This document shows positions 1 to 8,926 of a stretch of 64,000 nucleotides of DNA, piece after piece. Each line of letters starts with the position of its first letter. The stretch's first letter is position 1. The DNA is from Sphingomonas sp. R647. GTDB lineage: Bacteria; Pseudomonadota; Alphaproteobacteria; Sphingomonadales; Sphingomonadaceae. The stretch spans positions 788,529 through 852,528 of the forward strand of contig NZ_JAIQXT010000001.1 in NCBI RefSeq assembly GCF_020177055.1. The letters run 5' to 3'. Made by a program: the position numbers and the translations under genes. Below the pieces are notes generated by a model. That model ran no database searches and was not told the origin of the DNA. It worked only from the letters and a program-made list of their open reading frames with translations.

Positions 1-171
1 CTGAGCAAGGCTGAGCATCAACGTTGCCGACAAGGGCCGCTGGTTGCGCTCCACGAGGTTGAGATAGCTGGCCGAGACGCCCAGCATCTCCGCCATCGCC
101 GCCTGCGTCAGCCCCTGCCCGCGCCGCAGCCGCCGCACCGCATGCCCCGCGAACAATTTGCGCTCAGCCAT
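1..171 (-). CDS. XRE-family transcriptional regulator, ScfR-like (partial)
   Basis: Only the first 57 residues are in the window; the gene runs off the left edge. They form a helix-turn-helix: basic MAERKLFAGH start, then QGLTQAAMAEMLGVSASYLN and a conserved NLVERNQRPL recognition end. This N-terminus closely matches the ScfR/RamB-type regulators, which carry an XRE HTH followed by an IrrE/ImmA-like peptidase domain and usually control short-chain acyl-CoA metabolism (glyoxylate or methylcitrate cycle). The later domains are not visible, so the subfamily is inferred from the N-terminus alone. It is transcribed away from the small gene at 352. Confidence 0.75.
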   Translation of the reverse strand, partial: MAERKLFAGHAVRRLRRGQGLTQAAMAEMLGVSASYLNLVERNQRPLSATLMLSLAQ

Positions 172-351
172 GTCCTACAGCCCCTGTTCCTGCTATGTTC
201 TGCTCAATCAGAGTGTGTCAATTATTTACATACCATCCACCGGCTTGTCATGCGCGATCTACACCGTGACCCCGCTGACACCTGATCAAAATTGTCAGGA
301 TCGCCATTCGCGAGTCATACAGAATGCACGACAGTTTACAGGAGCAAGCTC

Positions 352-510
352 ATGAAGACCCCCGAACCCGCGACTGCCCGCCCGGTCTTCTCGACCGCCG
401 ACTTCGCCCTGCTCAAGGAAGCGGTCGCCGATTACACGCGCAAGATCGCCGACGACCCCCGCTCGGTTCAGTTCGCCAACCTCTATCACCGCCTCGGCCG
501 TCTCGGCTGA
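352..510 (+). CDS. Small hypothetical protein, 52 aa
   Basis: Start chosen at 352 because AGGAG lies at 340-344, 7 nt upstream; the same frame is open further 5' but has no comparable ribosome-binding site. The product is soluble and helical, beginning MKTPEPATARPVFSTADF and ending YHRLGRLG, with no signal peptide, membrane segment or cysteine. A hairpin terminator follows, so it looks like an independent monocistronic gene. The family is not recognised and no function is proposed. Confidence 0.6.
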   Translation: MKTPEPATARPVFSTADFALLKEAVADYTRKIADDPRSVQFANLYHRLGRLG

Positions 511-538
511 CGCGGGCCCGCCTTCCTGGGGAGGAACG

Positions 539-572
539 ATGCCCGCCGGCTTGCCCCGGCGGGCATTTGCGT
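539..572 (+). terminator. Rho-independent-like terminator
   Basis: Eleven-base-pair stem: ATGCCCGCCGG (539-549) pairs with CCGGCGGGCAT (556-566) around a 6-nt loop, followed by a short T run. It ends the small gene at 352-510. Confidence 0.6.
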
Positions 573-634
573 CCGCGATTTGCCCCTGCTAATCCCTCGA
601 TTCGAAAACAGGGTATGGAGCAGGATCGCCGGAT

Positions 635-1780
635 ATGAGCCTCGACGCCGAGACCTTTGACGCATTGATCGACACGGTACGTCGCTTCGTCGCCGAACGG
701 CTGCGCCCGCTCGAGGCAGAGGTCGAGGAAGCCGACGCTATCCCGCCGCACATCGTCGAGGAGATGAAGGCGCTCGGCCTGTTCGGCTTGTCAATCGCCG
801 AGGAATATGGCGGGCTGGGCCTGACGATGGTCGAGGAATGCCGCGTCGCACTCGAACTCGGGCGCACCACCCCGGCCTTCCGCTCGACCTTCGGCACCAA
901 TGTCGGCATCGGCAGCCAGGGCCTCGTCATGGCCGGCACCCCCGAACAAAAGGCCGAATGGCTGCCGAAGATCGCCACCGGCGAGATCGTCACCAGCTTC
1001 GCGCTGACCGAACCCGATGTCGGCAGCGACAGCGGCGCGGTGAAGGCCCGCGCGGTTCGGGATGGCGACGTCTATCGGCTCACCGGAACCAAGCGCTACA
1101 TCACCAATGCCGACAAGGCGTCGCTGTTCACGGTCATGGCCCGCACCGGCGACGAACCCGGCGCACGCGGCGTCTCCGCCTTCCTCGTCCCGCGCGACCT
1201 GCCCGGCGTGTCGATCGGCGAGCCCGAGAAGAAGATGGGGCAAAAGGGCGCGAAAGTCGCCGACGTGATCTTCGACGACGTCCCCGTCCCCGCCGCCAAC
1301 CGGCTGGGCGAAGAGGGCGAAGGCTTCAAGATTGCAATGCGCGTGCTCGACCGTGGCCGCTTGCATATCAGCGCGGTCAGCGTCGGCGTCGCCGAGCGCC
1401 TGATCGCCGACTGCGTCGCCTATGCGACCGAGCGCAAGCAATTCGGCAAACCCATCGCCGAGCACCAGCTGATCCAGGCGATGATCGCCGACAGCAAGAC
1501 CGAATGCCTCGCCGCCCGCGCGCTGGTCCTCGAAACTGCCCGGGCCAAGGACGATGGCAAGGACGTGGTGCTGGAGTCCGCCGCGGCGAAGCTGTTCGCC
1601 ACCGAAATGGTCGGCCGCGTCGCCGACCGCGCGGTGCAGATCTTCGGCGGCGCGGGCTATATCGCCGATTACGGGATCGAACGGCTCTACCGCGACGTCC
1701 GCCTGTTCCGCATCTACGAAGGTACCAGCCAGATCCAGCAACTGATCATCGCGCGTGAGACGTTGAAGCGCGGCGGCTGA
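635..1780 (+). CDS. Acyl-CoA dehydrogenase
   Basis: A 381-residue flavoprotein of normal length for the family, oxidising an acyl-CoA thioester to the 2-enoyl-CoA and passing electrons to ETF. The N-terminal helical domain holds LGLFGLSIAEEYGGLGL, the middle beta-domain holds TSFALTEPDVGSDSGAV, and the C-terminal domain has FGGAGYIADYGIERLYRD. The catalytic base is Glu362 in IYEGTSQIQQL. The next gene (SDR) starts 14 nt downstream on the same strand, so the two probably form a fatty- or branched-acid catabolic pair. The exact acyl substrate cannot be read from the sequence. Confidence 0.93.
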   Translation: MSLDAETFDALIDTVRRFVAERLRPLEAEVEEADAIPPHIVEEMKALGLFGLSIAEEYGGLGLTMVEECRVALELGRTTPAFRSTFGTNVGIGSQGLVMAGTPEQKAEWLPKIATGEIVTSFALTEPDVGSDSGAVKARAVRDGDVYRLTGTKRYITNADKASLFTVMARTGDEPGARGVSAFLVPRDLPGVSIGEPEKKMGQKGAKVADVIFDDVPVPAANRLGEEGEGFKIAMRVLDRGRLHISAVSVGVAERLIADCVAYATERKQFGKPIAEHQLIQAMIADSKTECLAARALVLETARAKDDGKDVVLESAAAKLFATEMVGRVADRAVQIFGGAGYIADYGIERLYRDVRLFRIYEGTSQIQQLIIARETLKRGG

Positions 1781-1794
1781 CGAAAGGGAGAGAC

Positions 1795-2583
1795 ATGGAC
1801 ACCAGCAAATTTTTCGACCTGACCGGCAAGGTCGCCCTCGTCACCGGCGGCAGCCGCGGCATCGGCAAGATGATCGCCGAAGGCTTCATCGCCCAGGGCG
1901 CGAAGGTCTATATCTCCTCGCGCAAAGCTCCGGCGTGCGAAGAGACCGCCGCTGAACTCGGCCCGAACTGCATTCCGCTCCCGATGGACGTCTCGACCGT
2001 CGAAGGCTGCAAGGCGCTCGCCGCGGCGCTGGCCGAACGCGAGCCGCATCTCGATATCCTCGTCAACAATGCCGGCGCGGCATGGGGCGTCGAATTCGCT
2101 GAGTTTCCCGAGGCGGGCTGGGACAAGGTCATGGACCTCAACGTCAAATCGCCCTTCTTCCTGACGCAGGCGCTGCACGACCTGCTCAAGGCCTGCGCCA
2201 GCCATAACGCGCCGTCCAAGGTCATCAACATCACCTCGATCGACGGCCTGCGGCTCAATCCGTGGGAAACCTACAGCTATCATGCGTCCAAGGCGGCGCT
2301 AATCTATCTGACCAAGCGCATGGCCGCGCGCCTGATCCGCGACGGGATCATCGTCACCAGCCTCGCCCCCGGTGCCTTCGCCAGCGAGATGAACCGCGCC
2401 GCCCGCGACCATGGCGACGAAGTAGCCAAGCGCATCCCGATGCGCCGCGTCGGCACGCCCGAAGACATGGCCGGCGCGGCGATCTTCCTCGCCAGCCGGG
2501 CGAGCGATTATGTCGTCGGCGACACGCTGGTGGTCGACGGCGGGCTGGTCAATGCATCGCTTGGGGTGAGCATCGACGCTTAG
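1795..2583 (+). CDS. SDR family oxidoreductase
   Basis: A 262-residue classical short-chain dehydrogenase/reductase. The cofactor motif TGGSRGIG is at 17-24, NNAG at 91-94, and the catalytic set is Ser148, Tyr162 and Lys166 (YHASK). The C-terminus DTLVVDGGLVNASLG is typical of classical SDRs. It lies 14 nt behind the acyl-CoA dehydrogenase with a GGGAG ribosome-binding site and probably reduces or oxidises a 3-hydroxy/3-keto acyl intermediate; that is inferred from context. Its stop codon overlaps the stop of the convergent transporter gene. Confidence 0.92.
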   Translation: MDTSKFFDLTGKVALVTGGSRGIGKMIAEGFIAQGAKVYISSRKAPACEETAAELGPNCIPLPMDVSTVEGCKALAAALAEREPHLDILVNNAGAAWGVEFAEFPEAGWDKVMDLNVKSPFFLTQALHDLLKACASHNAPSKVINITSIDGLRLNPWETYSYHASKAALIYLTKRMAARLIRDGIIVTSLAPGAFASEMNRAARDHGDEVAKRIPMRRVGTPEDMAGAAIFLASRASDYVVGDTLVVDGGLVNASLGVSIDA

Positions 2584-3653
2584 TCCGCGGCCTCGTTCTG
2601 GCCAGCGATCTTGATCTCCCGGCCCAGCAGGGTCCTGACATAGATGCGCTGGACCAGCACGAACACCACGACGGTCAGCGGGGCGGCGAGGAGGACGCCG
2701 AGGAAGCCGAACAACAGCCCCGCAGCGACCACGGCAAACAGCAGGATCGCCGGGGGCACATCGACCGCCTGCTTCTGGATCATCGGCTGCAGGAAATTGC
2801 CCTGAATCTGCTGGATGACCAGAAACAGCACGACGGTCCACAGCGCGGTCATCGGCGATACGGTAAAGGCGAGCAGCACCGCCGGCACCCCCGCGATGAT
2901 CGGCCCGATCATCGGGATCACGTCGAGCAGCCCGGCGATCAGGCCAAGGCCACCAGCCGCCGGCACGCCGAGCAGCGCAAGCCCGGCCCAGGTAAACGCC
3001 GCGACCACGAGAGACGACACCGCCTGCCCGACCATCCAGCCGCGCAAGCCGCGCGACGCATCGTCGAGCGCCGCGGCCATCGTCGGCTCGGCACGGCGCG
3101 GCATCAGCAGCAGCAAGCCGCGCCGATACACCGCCGGATCGCTCGCGAGGAAGATCGCCGCGACGAACACCAGCACGAAATTGGCGATGCCGTTCGTGGC
3201 GGTGAGGACATAGCCCCCAGCCTGGCTGGCGAGGCGCGACACGTCGCTGCTCCCCTGCTCGACCATGTTGCGCACCGACTCGCTCAGGCCGGCGCGCTCA
3301 AGGAAGGCGCGGACCTGTTCGATCGCCGGCGGGATGCTGTCCTGAATCGTGTCGAACTCCCCCGCGAGCTGCGACCCGAACAGCGTAAACGCGCCGCCGA
3401 AGACCGCGAGGATCAGGACCACCGAAATCCCGAGCGCGGGGCCGCGTCCCATCCCGGTAAAGCGGCTGACCGACTGGGTGATCACCCCGAAAATCGCGGC
3501 CAGCACCAGCGCCGCGAAGATCAGCATGAGAAAGCCCGACAGTTCGAGCAGCATCCATGCGAAGCCGACGATCACCAAAATCGTGACGGTGACCGTCGCG
3601 ACCCGGCCGATTGTCGGGAAATCGCTCGCGGTCGTGTCCGTTGGGGTAGTCAT
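2580..3653 (-). CDS. AI-2E family transporter (PerM-like)
   Basis: A 357-residue polytopic membrane protein. Hydrophobic segments occur in pairs at the N-terminus (TVTVTILVIVGFAWMLLELSGFLMLIFAALVLAAIFGVI) and in a long C-terminal block with the family signature IPMIGPIIAGVPAVLLAF followed by QQIQGNFLQPMIQ. The frame is open to 3827, but the start at 3653 (MTTPTDTT) gives a normal N-terminus with GGAG about 11 nt upstream. PerM-type proteins have been linked to small-molecule or Na+/H+ transport; the substrate here is unknown. It converges on the SDR gene with overlapping stop codons. Confidence 0.88.
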   Translation of the reverse strand: MTTPTDTTASDFPTIGRVATVTVTILVIVGFAWMLLELSGFLMLIFAALVLAAIFGVITQSVSRFTGMGRGPALGISVVLILAVFGGAFTLFGSQLAGEFDTIQDSIPPAIEQVRAFLERAGLSESVRNMVEQGSSDVSRLASQAGGYVLTATNGIANFVLVFVAAIFLASDPAVYRRGLLLLMPRRAEPTMAAALDDASRGLRGWMVGQAVSSLVVAAFTWAGLALLGVPAAGGLGLIAGLLDVIPMIGPIIAGVPAVLLAFTVSPMTALWTVVLFLVIQQIQGNFLQPMIQKQAVDVPPAILLFAVVAAGLLFGFLGVLLAAPLTVVVFVLVQRIYVRTLLGREIKIAGQNEAAD

Positions 3654-3833
3654 GTGGTGATGTGCTCCAGGCAGTTCGCGCGAGGGGTGGACCGAGGCCA
3701 TGTGGCCGCAGTCGTAACGCGCAACGCATTGCATCGCCAGCGGGTCCGTATCGCCTGCGTCACCAATCGCTGAATGCCTACATCCACCCACAGCGCCGTT
3801 GACGCGGCGGGCGCGGACGGCTTTCAAGTGCCA

Positions 3834-4940
3834 ATGACCTCTTCCTCATTCGCGCCGTCCCGCCGCAGCTTCGTCGCTGGCACCCTTGCCCTTGTCGGCG
3901 CCCCTGCTGTCGCCCTGACCCGCGAACCCGATCGCCTGATCGCCGGCACCTATGCCAGCCGCGGTGGTCCGGGCGTGGTCCCGATGGCCGCCACGGGTGA
4001 AGGCTGGACGGCGGGGACCCCGTTCGCTGCGATCCGCAACGCCTCATTCGGCGTGGCGTCGCGCGACGGTCGCATGCGCTATCTGCTCGAGGAGCAACAG
4101 GAAGGCGCGCTCGGAATCTACGGCCGCGCACTGAACCGGCTCGGCACGTTCTCCACGCTGGGAGCCGATCCATGCCATGCCGCGCTTAGCACCGATGGGG
4201 GAACCCTCGCCGTGGCGAACTATTCGAGTGGCAACGTCACGCTGTGGCGGCTGGACCGGAAAACCGGGCTGCCTATCGGAGAGGCGCAGAGCGTTGCGCA
4301 TCGCGGCAGCGGACCAAACCAGCGCCGACAGACCGGACCGCATGCCCATTGGGTTGGGTTCAGCCGGGACGGGCGGATGCTCCACGCTGTCGATCTCGGC
4401 GCGGACGCTGTGTTCGCCCATCGGGTCGATCCTGCGTCAGGACGGATCACGGGCAGCACAATCGCCTATCGCGCCACGCCCGGATCGGGGCCGCGCCACC
4501 TCGCCTGGCACCCGCAGCTGCCAGTCGCGTATTTGCTGGCGGAGCTGACAAACACGGTCACGGTGCTGGGCGCAAATCCCGATGGCAGCTTTACCGGAGG
4601 AGAGACGCTCTCCACCCTCCCCGCCGGTTTCGAAGGCCAGTCTTCGGGCGCGCATATCGCAGTCAACCGCGCGGGTACGCGGCTGTATCTGTCCAATCGC
4701 GGCCATGACAGCATCGCCGTCTATGCCATCGACCGCACCGGCGGCCTTAGGCTGTTGCAGCATGCCAGCTGCGGCGGGCACTGGCCGCGGCTGTTCCTGC
4801 TGCGAGAGGATCGCAGCGAGATGCTCGTTGCCAACGAACGGTCGGGCAATGTCGCGGTGCTGCGCGTGCAGGCCGACGGGCGCCTCGCCGAGCCGACACG
4901 CGGCCCGGCGATCCCCGGCGTCGTATTCCTCTCCGAATAG
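3834..4940 (+). CDS. Tat-exported lactonase-family beta-propeller protein
   Basis: A 368-residue protein of the lactonase / 6-phosphogluconolactonase beta-propeller family. The start at 3834 places a twin-arginine signal right at the N-terminus (SRRSFVAG, then a hydrophobic ALVGAPAVA stretch); an in-frame ATG at 3774 would add 20 residues ahead of it. Propeller features include AGTYASRGG, GPHAHWVGFSRDGR, GSGPRHLAWHP, GAHIAVNRAGTRLYLSNRGHDSI and CGGHWPR. Export makes a classical cytosolic pentose-phosphate role unlikely, so the family name is safer than a specific enzyme. It is divergent from the PerM-like gene. Confidence 0.83.
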   Translation: MTSSSFAPSRRSFVAGTLALVGAPAVALTREPDRLIAGTYASRGGPGVVPMAATGEGWTAGTPFAAIRNASFGVASRDGRMRYLLEEQQEGALGIYGRALNRLGTFSTLGADPCHAALSTDGGTLAVANYSSGNVTLWRLDRKTGLPIGEAQSVAHRGSGPNQRRQTGPHAHWVGFSRDGRMLHAVDLGADAVFAHRVDPASGRITGSTIAYRATPGSGPRHLAWHPQLPVAYLLAELTNTVTVLGANPDGSFTGGETLSTLPAGFEGQSSGAHIAVNRAGTRLYLSNRGHDSIAVYAIDRTGGLRLLQHASCGGHWPRLFLLREDRSEMLVANERSGNVAVLRVQADGRLAEPTRGPAIPGVVFLSE

Positions 4941-4947
4941 GCGGGCC

Positions 4948-7206
4948 TTAGCGCGCGATCCCACCCGCCGCGAGGACCGCCAGCGTCACCAGATCGCCCG
5001 CGCTGCTCGTCATCGGGGCGACCTGAACCGGCTTTTCCATGCCGACCAGCATCGGCCCGATCATCGCATCCCCGCCCAGCTCGCGCAGCAGCTTGGCGGA
5101 AATATGCGCCGATTGCAGACCCGGCATGATCAGGATGTTGGCGGGACCGGACAGGCGCGCGAACGGGTAGTTGGCGAGCTGGCGCGGGTTGAGCGCGACG
5201 TCTGGCGCCATTTCGCCTTCATATTCAAAGCCCACGCCGCGCGCGTCGAGCACCTTCACCGCATCGCGGATATTCTCGAGATACGCGCCCTTGGGATTGC
5301 CGAAGGTCGAATAGCTCAGGAACGCGACGCGCGGCTCATGGCCCATGCGGCGGGCGACCTGTGCGGTCTGTTCGGCAATGTCCGCCAGTTCCTCGGCATT
5401 CGGCCGCTCGTTGACTGTCGTGTCCGCGATGAACACGGTGTGGCTCTGGCCGACCATGATGTGGACGCCGAACGCAGTGCGCCCCTCTGCCACATCGATC
5501 ACACGGCGCACTTCGCGCATCGTCTGGGCATAGGTGCGGGTGACGCCGGTGATCATCACATCACCCTCGCCCAGCTGGAGCAGCAGCGAACCAAAGATGT
5601 TGCGATCCTGGTTCACCATCCGCTCGCAATCACGGCGCAGATAGCCGCGCCGCTGCAGGCGGCTGTAGAGGAAATCGACCATCGCCGGCACCAGCGGCGA
5701 ATTGCGGCTGTTGTGCAGCTCGAAGCTATCGGGATCGCTGACGCCGAGCGCGCGCAGGCGTTCGGGAACATCGTCGCGGCCGACCAGCACCGGCGTGCCA
5801 TAGCCACCCTCGCGGAACGCGATCGCGGCGCGAAGCACGACTTCCTCTTCGCCCTCGGCAAAGATCACCCGCTTGGGGTGGGCGCGCGCGCCTTCGTACG
5901 CGAGGGTGAGCACCGACGTCGTCGGATTGAGGCGACCGCGCAATGTGTGGCGATACGCCGCCATGTCGAGGATCGGCTTGGTCGCGACGCCGGAATCCAT
6001 CGCCGCCTTGGCGACCGCCATCGACACGACTTCCATCAGGCGCGGGTCGAACGGCGCGGGGATGATGTATTCGGGGCCAAAGCTGTGCGCCTTGCCATAG
6101 GCGAGCGCGACTTCCTCCGGTACCTGCTCACGCGCCAGCTCCGCAATGGCGCGGGCGGCGGCGATCTTCATTTCTTCGTTCACTGCAGTCGCACGCACGT
6201 CGAGCGCGCCGCGGAAGATGAAGGGGAAACCAAGGACGTTGTTGACCTGATTGGGATAGTCCGACCGCCCGGTCGCGATGATCGCATCGGGGCGCGCGGC
6301 CTTGGCCAGCTCCGGCCGGATCTCGGGCTCGGGGTTGGCCATCGCGAAGATGATCGGCGCAGGGGCCATGTCCACGACCATCTCGGGCTTGAGCGCGCCG
6401 GCGGCGGACAGGCCCAGGAACACGTCGGCCCCGACCAGTGCCTCGGTCAGCGTGCGGCGATCGGTCGTCGCGGCATGGGCCGACTGCCACTGGTTCACGC
6501 CTTCGCGATCGGTGGTGATGACGCCGGTACGGTCGCACATCAGCACATTTTCATGCCGCACGCCCATCGCCTTCATCAACTCGGTGCAGGCGATTGCGGC
6601 AGCGCCCGCGCCGTTCACCACCACCTTGATCTCGCTGAGCACGCGACCGGTGAGCAGGCACGCGTTGATCAGGCCGGCGGCGGTAATGATCGCGGTGCCA
6701 TGCTGATCGTCATGGAACACCGGGATATTCATGCGCTCGCGCAGCGTCTGCTCGATGATGAAGCATTCGGGCGCCTTGATGTCCTCAAGGTTGATGCCGC
6801 CAAAGCTCGGCTCCATCAGCTCGACCGCGTCGATGAAGCGGTCGACATCCTCGGTCTTCAGCTCGATATCGATCGAATCGACGTCGGCGAAGCGCTTGAA
6901 CAGCACCGCCTTGCCCTCCATCACGGGCTTGGACGCCAACGCCCCCAGATTGCCCATGCCCAAAATGGCCGTGCCGTTGGAGATGACCGCGACGAGGTTG
7001 CCCTTGGCGGTATAGTCATAGGCCGTCGCGGGATCGTCGGCGATTGCCTGGACAGGGACAGCGACGCCGGGGGAATAGGCAAGCGCCAGGTCGCGCTGCG
7101 TGGTCAGCGGTTTGGACGCGATGATCTCGATCTTGCCGGGCCGGCCTTCCGAGTGGAATAGCAGCGCCTCGCGCTCGGAAAACTGGATATTGGCTTCTTC
7201 GGACAT
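4948..7206 (-). CDS. maeB: NADP-dependent malic enzyme with phosphotransacetylase domain
   Basis: A 752-residue protein of the large (MaeB-type) malic enzyme class, converting malate to pyruvate with NADP. The malic domain (about 1-420) has [49 protein letters not shown] and [11 protein letters not shown]. Residues from about 430 to the end form a phosphotransacetylase-like regulatory domain ([38 protein letters not shown]). The frame is open to 7305, but the start at 7206 ([13 protein letters not shown]) matches the family. It lies 29 nt downstream of the membrane-protein gene on the same strand. Confidence 0.95.
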   Translation of the reverse strand: MSEEANIQFSEREALLFHSEGRPGKIEIIASKPLTTQRDLALAYSPGVAVPVQAIADDPATAYDYTAKGNLVAVISNGTAILGMGNLGALASKPVMEGKAVLFKRFADVDSIDIELKTEDVDRFIDAVELMEPSFGGINLEDIKAPECFIIEQTLRERMNIPVFHDDQHGTAIITAAGLINACLLTGRVLSEIKVVVNGAGAAAIACTELMKAMGVRHENVLMCDRTGVITTDREGVNQWQSAHAATTDRRTLTEALVGADVFLGLSAAGALKPEMVVDMAPAPIIFAMANPEPEIRPELAKAARPDAIIATGRSDYPNQVNNVLGFPFIFRGALDVRATAVNEEMKIAAARAIAELAREQVPEEVALAYGKAHSFGPEYIIPAPFDPRLMEVVSMAVAKAAMDSGVATKPILDMAAYRHTLRGRLNPTTSVLTLAYEGARAHPKRVIFAEGEEEVVLRAAIAFREGGYGTPVLVGRDDVPERLRALGVSDPDSFELHNSRNSPLVPAMVDFLYSRLQRRGYLRRDCERMVNQDRNIFGSLLLQLGEGDVMITGVTRTYAQTMREVRRVIDVAEGRTAFGVHIMVGQSHTVFIADTTVNERPNAEELADIAEQTAQVARRMGHEPRVAFLSYSTFGNPKGAYLENIRDAVKVLDARGVGFEYEGEMAPDVALNPRQLANYPFARLSGPANILIMPGLQSAHISAKLLRELGGDAMIGPMLVGMEKPVQVAPMTSSAGDLVTLAVLAAGGIAR

Positions 7207-7235
7207 TCGGGGCTCCGCAGCGATATGCTGGCTCT

Positions 7236-8843
7236 TTAGGGCCGGTCGGCGTGAAAGGGAACCGGGTGGCGCACTGCATAGATTTCGCTGCGTCCATTCG
7301 ACCACAGCTTATCAAGCGGCGGGCCTGCATAATCAGTCGGCAAGCGGGCGTTGACCAGCCACAGATAGTCAACGCGGTCGACCGGCGCGACCGTCAATGT
7401 CTCGCGCAATGTCCGGCGACTACGCTGTTCCATCGGCACCTCCATGTCGATGCACCGTTCAGGGAACACGAATTCAGAGGGGTCCTTGTAGTAAAGCGGA
7501 TCGGGGCGGTAGCGGACCTGCAGCATGTTCACGCCGTCCATCTCCCAATGCGAATTGACCCAGGATTGTCGCGTCACCGTAGCCAGATTGGAAATGTGTT
7601 CGAGTCGGTGCCTTTTCCAATCCGACAGTTTGCACCCGACTGCGACGAAGCTGAGGATGCGGGAACCGGGCCGAACCTGATCGAGCGCGGACAGCTCGCT
7701 GGCGTAGCTTCGCTCGTAGCCGACGAAGCTCGCCGTGGTGACGATCAAGCGAACGACGAGTACGATCGCCCCAGCCACTGCGATGAACCGGCGGCGCTTA
7801 CTCGCGACCCCGCTCCAGTCCTGTAACGCCAGTGCGAGCATCAGCGCGATCGGGACAAGCCGGGTGTCGATGTGATGCGCGGAATTGAGCACGGACGGGG
7901 CAAGCACGACCAGGCTCGCAACCGCCAGGAACGGGACCAGCGTGCCGTTTCGGTATCGGGCACCCCATCGTCTTCCCATGACAAGGACAGCGAGGACAGC
8001 TGCCATGGATCCCATGTCCAGAATGATGTTCTGGTCGCGCAACGCCATCACCACTGCATCGATTTTGAGACTGACCAGCCAGCGGGTTTCGCCGCCGCTG
8101 GGCGGTGCCACGAACATCCAGGCAAGCACTCCAGCCAGGACACCGCACAACGGCCACAGCACAATTGCGACATCTCTAGCCGTCGCCAGCGTCCACTTGG
8201 CCCGCCGCCACACCGCACGGCGCCCCGCTTCCTGGCCGGCAATGACGATCGTTGCCATCGCACCACCGACCGCGTGGCTCACCATTAGCAACGGAAGCAG
8301 AATCAGGAACAGTGCTGCCCGCAAACCCAGCCGATGCTCAAGGCGGAACCACAGCGCTACCGCCAATAACGCGAACCCGATGGTCAGCGAATAGTTGAGA
8401 AAGCCGTAGAGGAACGGCCAGTTGATCACGAAAAGCAGCGCCCAGGGCAGACCCGTAGCCCCCCGGGGATTAAGCGTCCGGGCAATGGCGATGACACCGA
8501 GAGCGGTGATTATGGGGGTCGCCGCACAAACCAGCCACGTTGCGCCCATGAGTCCCAGCACCGGGGCAAGCGCTACGATCAGTGCATCGCTCCCGAGGTT
8601 GAGGACGGGAACCCAGTTAAAGCTAAAAAACTGATGCAACGCGCTGTCGCTTGGCGCGAGCGCCACCGCCATGCGGCCCATATGGCCCGGCACATCGATG
8701 ATCGGTGGGATGCGAACGAACAACCAAGGTAGCAGAAACAAGATGCAGATGATGGCCACCGCCGGCCATCGGAGCAGGACCGATGGTCGATGTTCAGGCA
8801 TGCCGGATACGGGCGGAACGGAGTGTGGAAATGGCATCGGCAT
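7236..8843 (-). CDS. Polytopic membrane protein, glycosyltransferase-like
   Basis: A 535-residue protein with about ten to eleven hydrophobic segments (for example AVAIICILFLLPWLFV, LPWALLFVINWPFLYGFLNYS, AALFLILLPLLMVSHAVGG, LAVASLVVLAPSVL) and a soluble C-terminal tail of about 130 residues rich in aromatic and charged residues. A short luminal acidic loop after the first segment (IDVPGHMGRM) is reminiscent of GT-C fold glycosyltransferases. No specific family could be recognised, so sugar transfer is only a suggestion from overall architecture. The gene ends 29 nt before maeB, probably by chance rather than shared function. Confidence 0.7.
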   Translation of the reverse strand: MPMPFPHSVPPVSGMPEHRPSVLLRWPAVAIICILFLLPWLFVRIPPIIDVPGHMGRMAVALAPSDSALHQFFSFNWVPVLNLGSDALIVALAPVLGLMGATWLVCAATPIITALGVIAIARTLNPRGATGLPWALLFVINWPFLYGFLNYSLTIGFALLAVALWFRLEHRLGLRAALFLILLPLLMVSHAVGGAMATIVIAGQEAGRRAVWRRAKWTLATARDVAIVLWPLCGVLAGVLAWMFVAPPSGGETRWLVSLKIDAVVMALRDQNIILDMGSMAAVLAVLVMGRRWGARYRNGTLVPFLAVASLVVLAPSVLNSAHHIDTRLVPIALMLALALQDWSGVASKRRRFIAVAGAIVLVVRLIVTTASFVGYERSYASELSALDQVRPGSRILSFVAVGCKLSDWKRHRLEHISNLATVTRQSWVNSHWEMDGVNMLQVRYRPDPLYYKDPSEFVFPERCIDMEVPMEQRSRRTLRETLTVAPVDRVDYLWLVNARLPTDYAGPPLDKLWSNGRSEIYAVRHPVPFHADRP

Positions 8844-8926
8844 CCGTCGTCCACTAGCTCAGACCGCATGGCACGTCACACCGTTACAGCCATTGCAATC
8901 AGCGAATTTTGAGATAGCGGTCACGC

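Noticed and set aside
4582..7161. An 859-codon plus-strand frame across maeB
   Set aside because: Opposite to maeB, with an Arg/His-rich translation lacking family features.
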